From NCBI GenBank assembly GCA_034406715.1, contig CP137867.1, positions 1,364,001 to 1,428,000 on the forward strand: a stretch of 64,000 bases of DNA, read 5' to 3'. Below are positions 63,587-64,000 of the stretch, one piece after another. The first letter of the stretch is position 1. The number at the start of each line of letters is the position of its first letter. This DNA is from Rhodotorula mucilaginosa. Taxonomy: Eukaryota; Basidiomycota; Microbotryomycetes; Sporidiobolales; Sporidiobolaceae. The translations under genes and the position numbers were made by a program. Below the pieces are notes generated by a model. That model made no database searches. It was not told the DNA's origin and saw nothing but the letters and a program-made list of their open reading frames with translations.

Positions 63587-64000
63587 CGAGGTTCAACTCC
63601 TTCCCGATCTCCTCACTCGCGTTAACCCCTGTAACATGCTGTTCACTCCGAAGGTTCTTCGGGAGAGGTTCATGTCGCATAACTCACAGCGCGCCTTTCA
63701 TTGGAGTTGGGGCTTTTTCTTCTTCCGCACTTCATGACTGCGAGCCTCGCCTTTCGAAGCGCAACGGTATGGTTCCCTAGCGAGTTACAGCAATCCAATA
63801 CGATTTCGCGGTCTGAAATGGTGAACCTTGACACTTTCGCCCTATGCTGTAAAAGTTGCTCCTGATCCTCGCAGAGACTGCTTGACTTCTCTTCCCCTCT
63901 CACCAAAGCTCTGCTGCTCGCTCCTTGTTCCGCTCTTCCGGCTTTGCTTCGAGTCTGACGGGACTCTTTGACTGTGCCGGAACATCCCACGCCGTCTGCG
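63587..64000. other. 3' flank, no gene seen
   Basis: The last 414 bases hold the 3' end of the zinc-finger gene. A minus-strand frame at 63670-63990 lacks motif support. Confidence 0.4.

Overview
This window looks like nuclear DNA of a basidiomycete red yeast, probably Rhodotorula/Rhodosporidium (Pucciniomycotina). That placement is an inference from several features: high GC, dense genes on both strands, many short introns (about 50-100 nt) with CTGAC/CTGAT branch sites and CAG/TAG acceptors, pyrimidine-rich leaders, and long low-complexity Q/H/S/P/A tails on regulatory proteins. I saw no rRNA or tRNA gene, CRISPR array, or viral or LTR element. Most genes were rebuilt by hand from six-frame translations and splice signals. 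For many of them the exon lengths sum to a multiple of three and the joins restore known family motifs.

Layout. 0.3-4.5 kb: a FAR1/WRKY-GCM1-like zinc-finger gene (-) divergent from a DHA1-type MFS exporter (+). 4.6-9.3 kb: a broken duplicate of part of transketolase, then the intact transketolase gene TKL1 (-). 10.2-13.3 kb: a putative secreted protein (-) and a PRISE-type SDR reductase (+) that appears to need a 5-nt exon. 14.4-18.6 kb: a four-finger C2H2 regulator and a CTD-kinase-type cyclin (+). 19.1-27.8 kb: SLM1-like F-BAR/PH protein (-) divergent from a MYST acetyltransferase with tandem PHD fingers (+). 28.4-34.0 kb: the stress regulator SKN7 and nucleolar SRP40/NOLC1 (+). 34.4-36.1 kb: mitochondrial PET100 (-) and PAM17 (+) sharing a 102-bp promoter. 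36.7-45.1 kb: Crh-type cell-wall transglycosidase, PP2C phosphatase PTC7 and K+/H+ antiporter KHA1 (all -). 45.7-48.3 kb: exon-junction factor Mago (+) and two small convergent unknown genes. 48.6-57.8 kb: a full-length multi-TOG XMAP215/ch-TOG protein and an F-box protein (-). 58.1-63.6 kb: a GT15 mannosyltransferase and a second four-finger C2H2 regulator (+).

The most unusual signals are in splicing: a 5-nt microexon in the reductase gene, further exons of 13-25 nt in TKL1, PAM17, the MFS gene, the GT15 gene and SKN7, and three GC-AG introns in SKN7, one of them flanking the 25-nt exon that carries the phospho-acceptor aspartate. Also notable are the partial transketolase duplication that kept its introns, metazoan-like domain layouts (five-plus-TOG protein, double-PHD MYST enzyme), and long homopolymer and dinucleotide tracts inside Mago introns. 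I did not find a self-contained new system such as a defence island or biosynthetic cluster.
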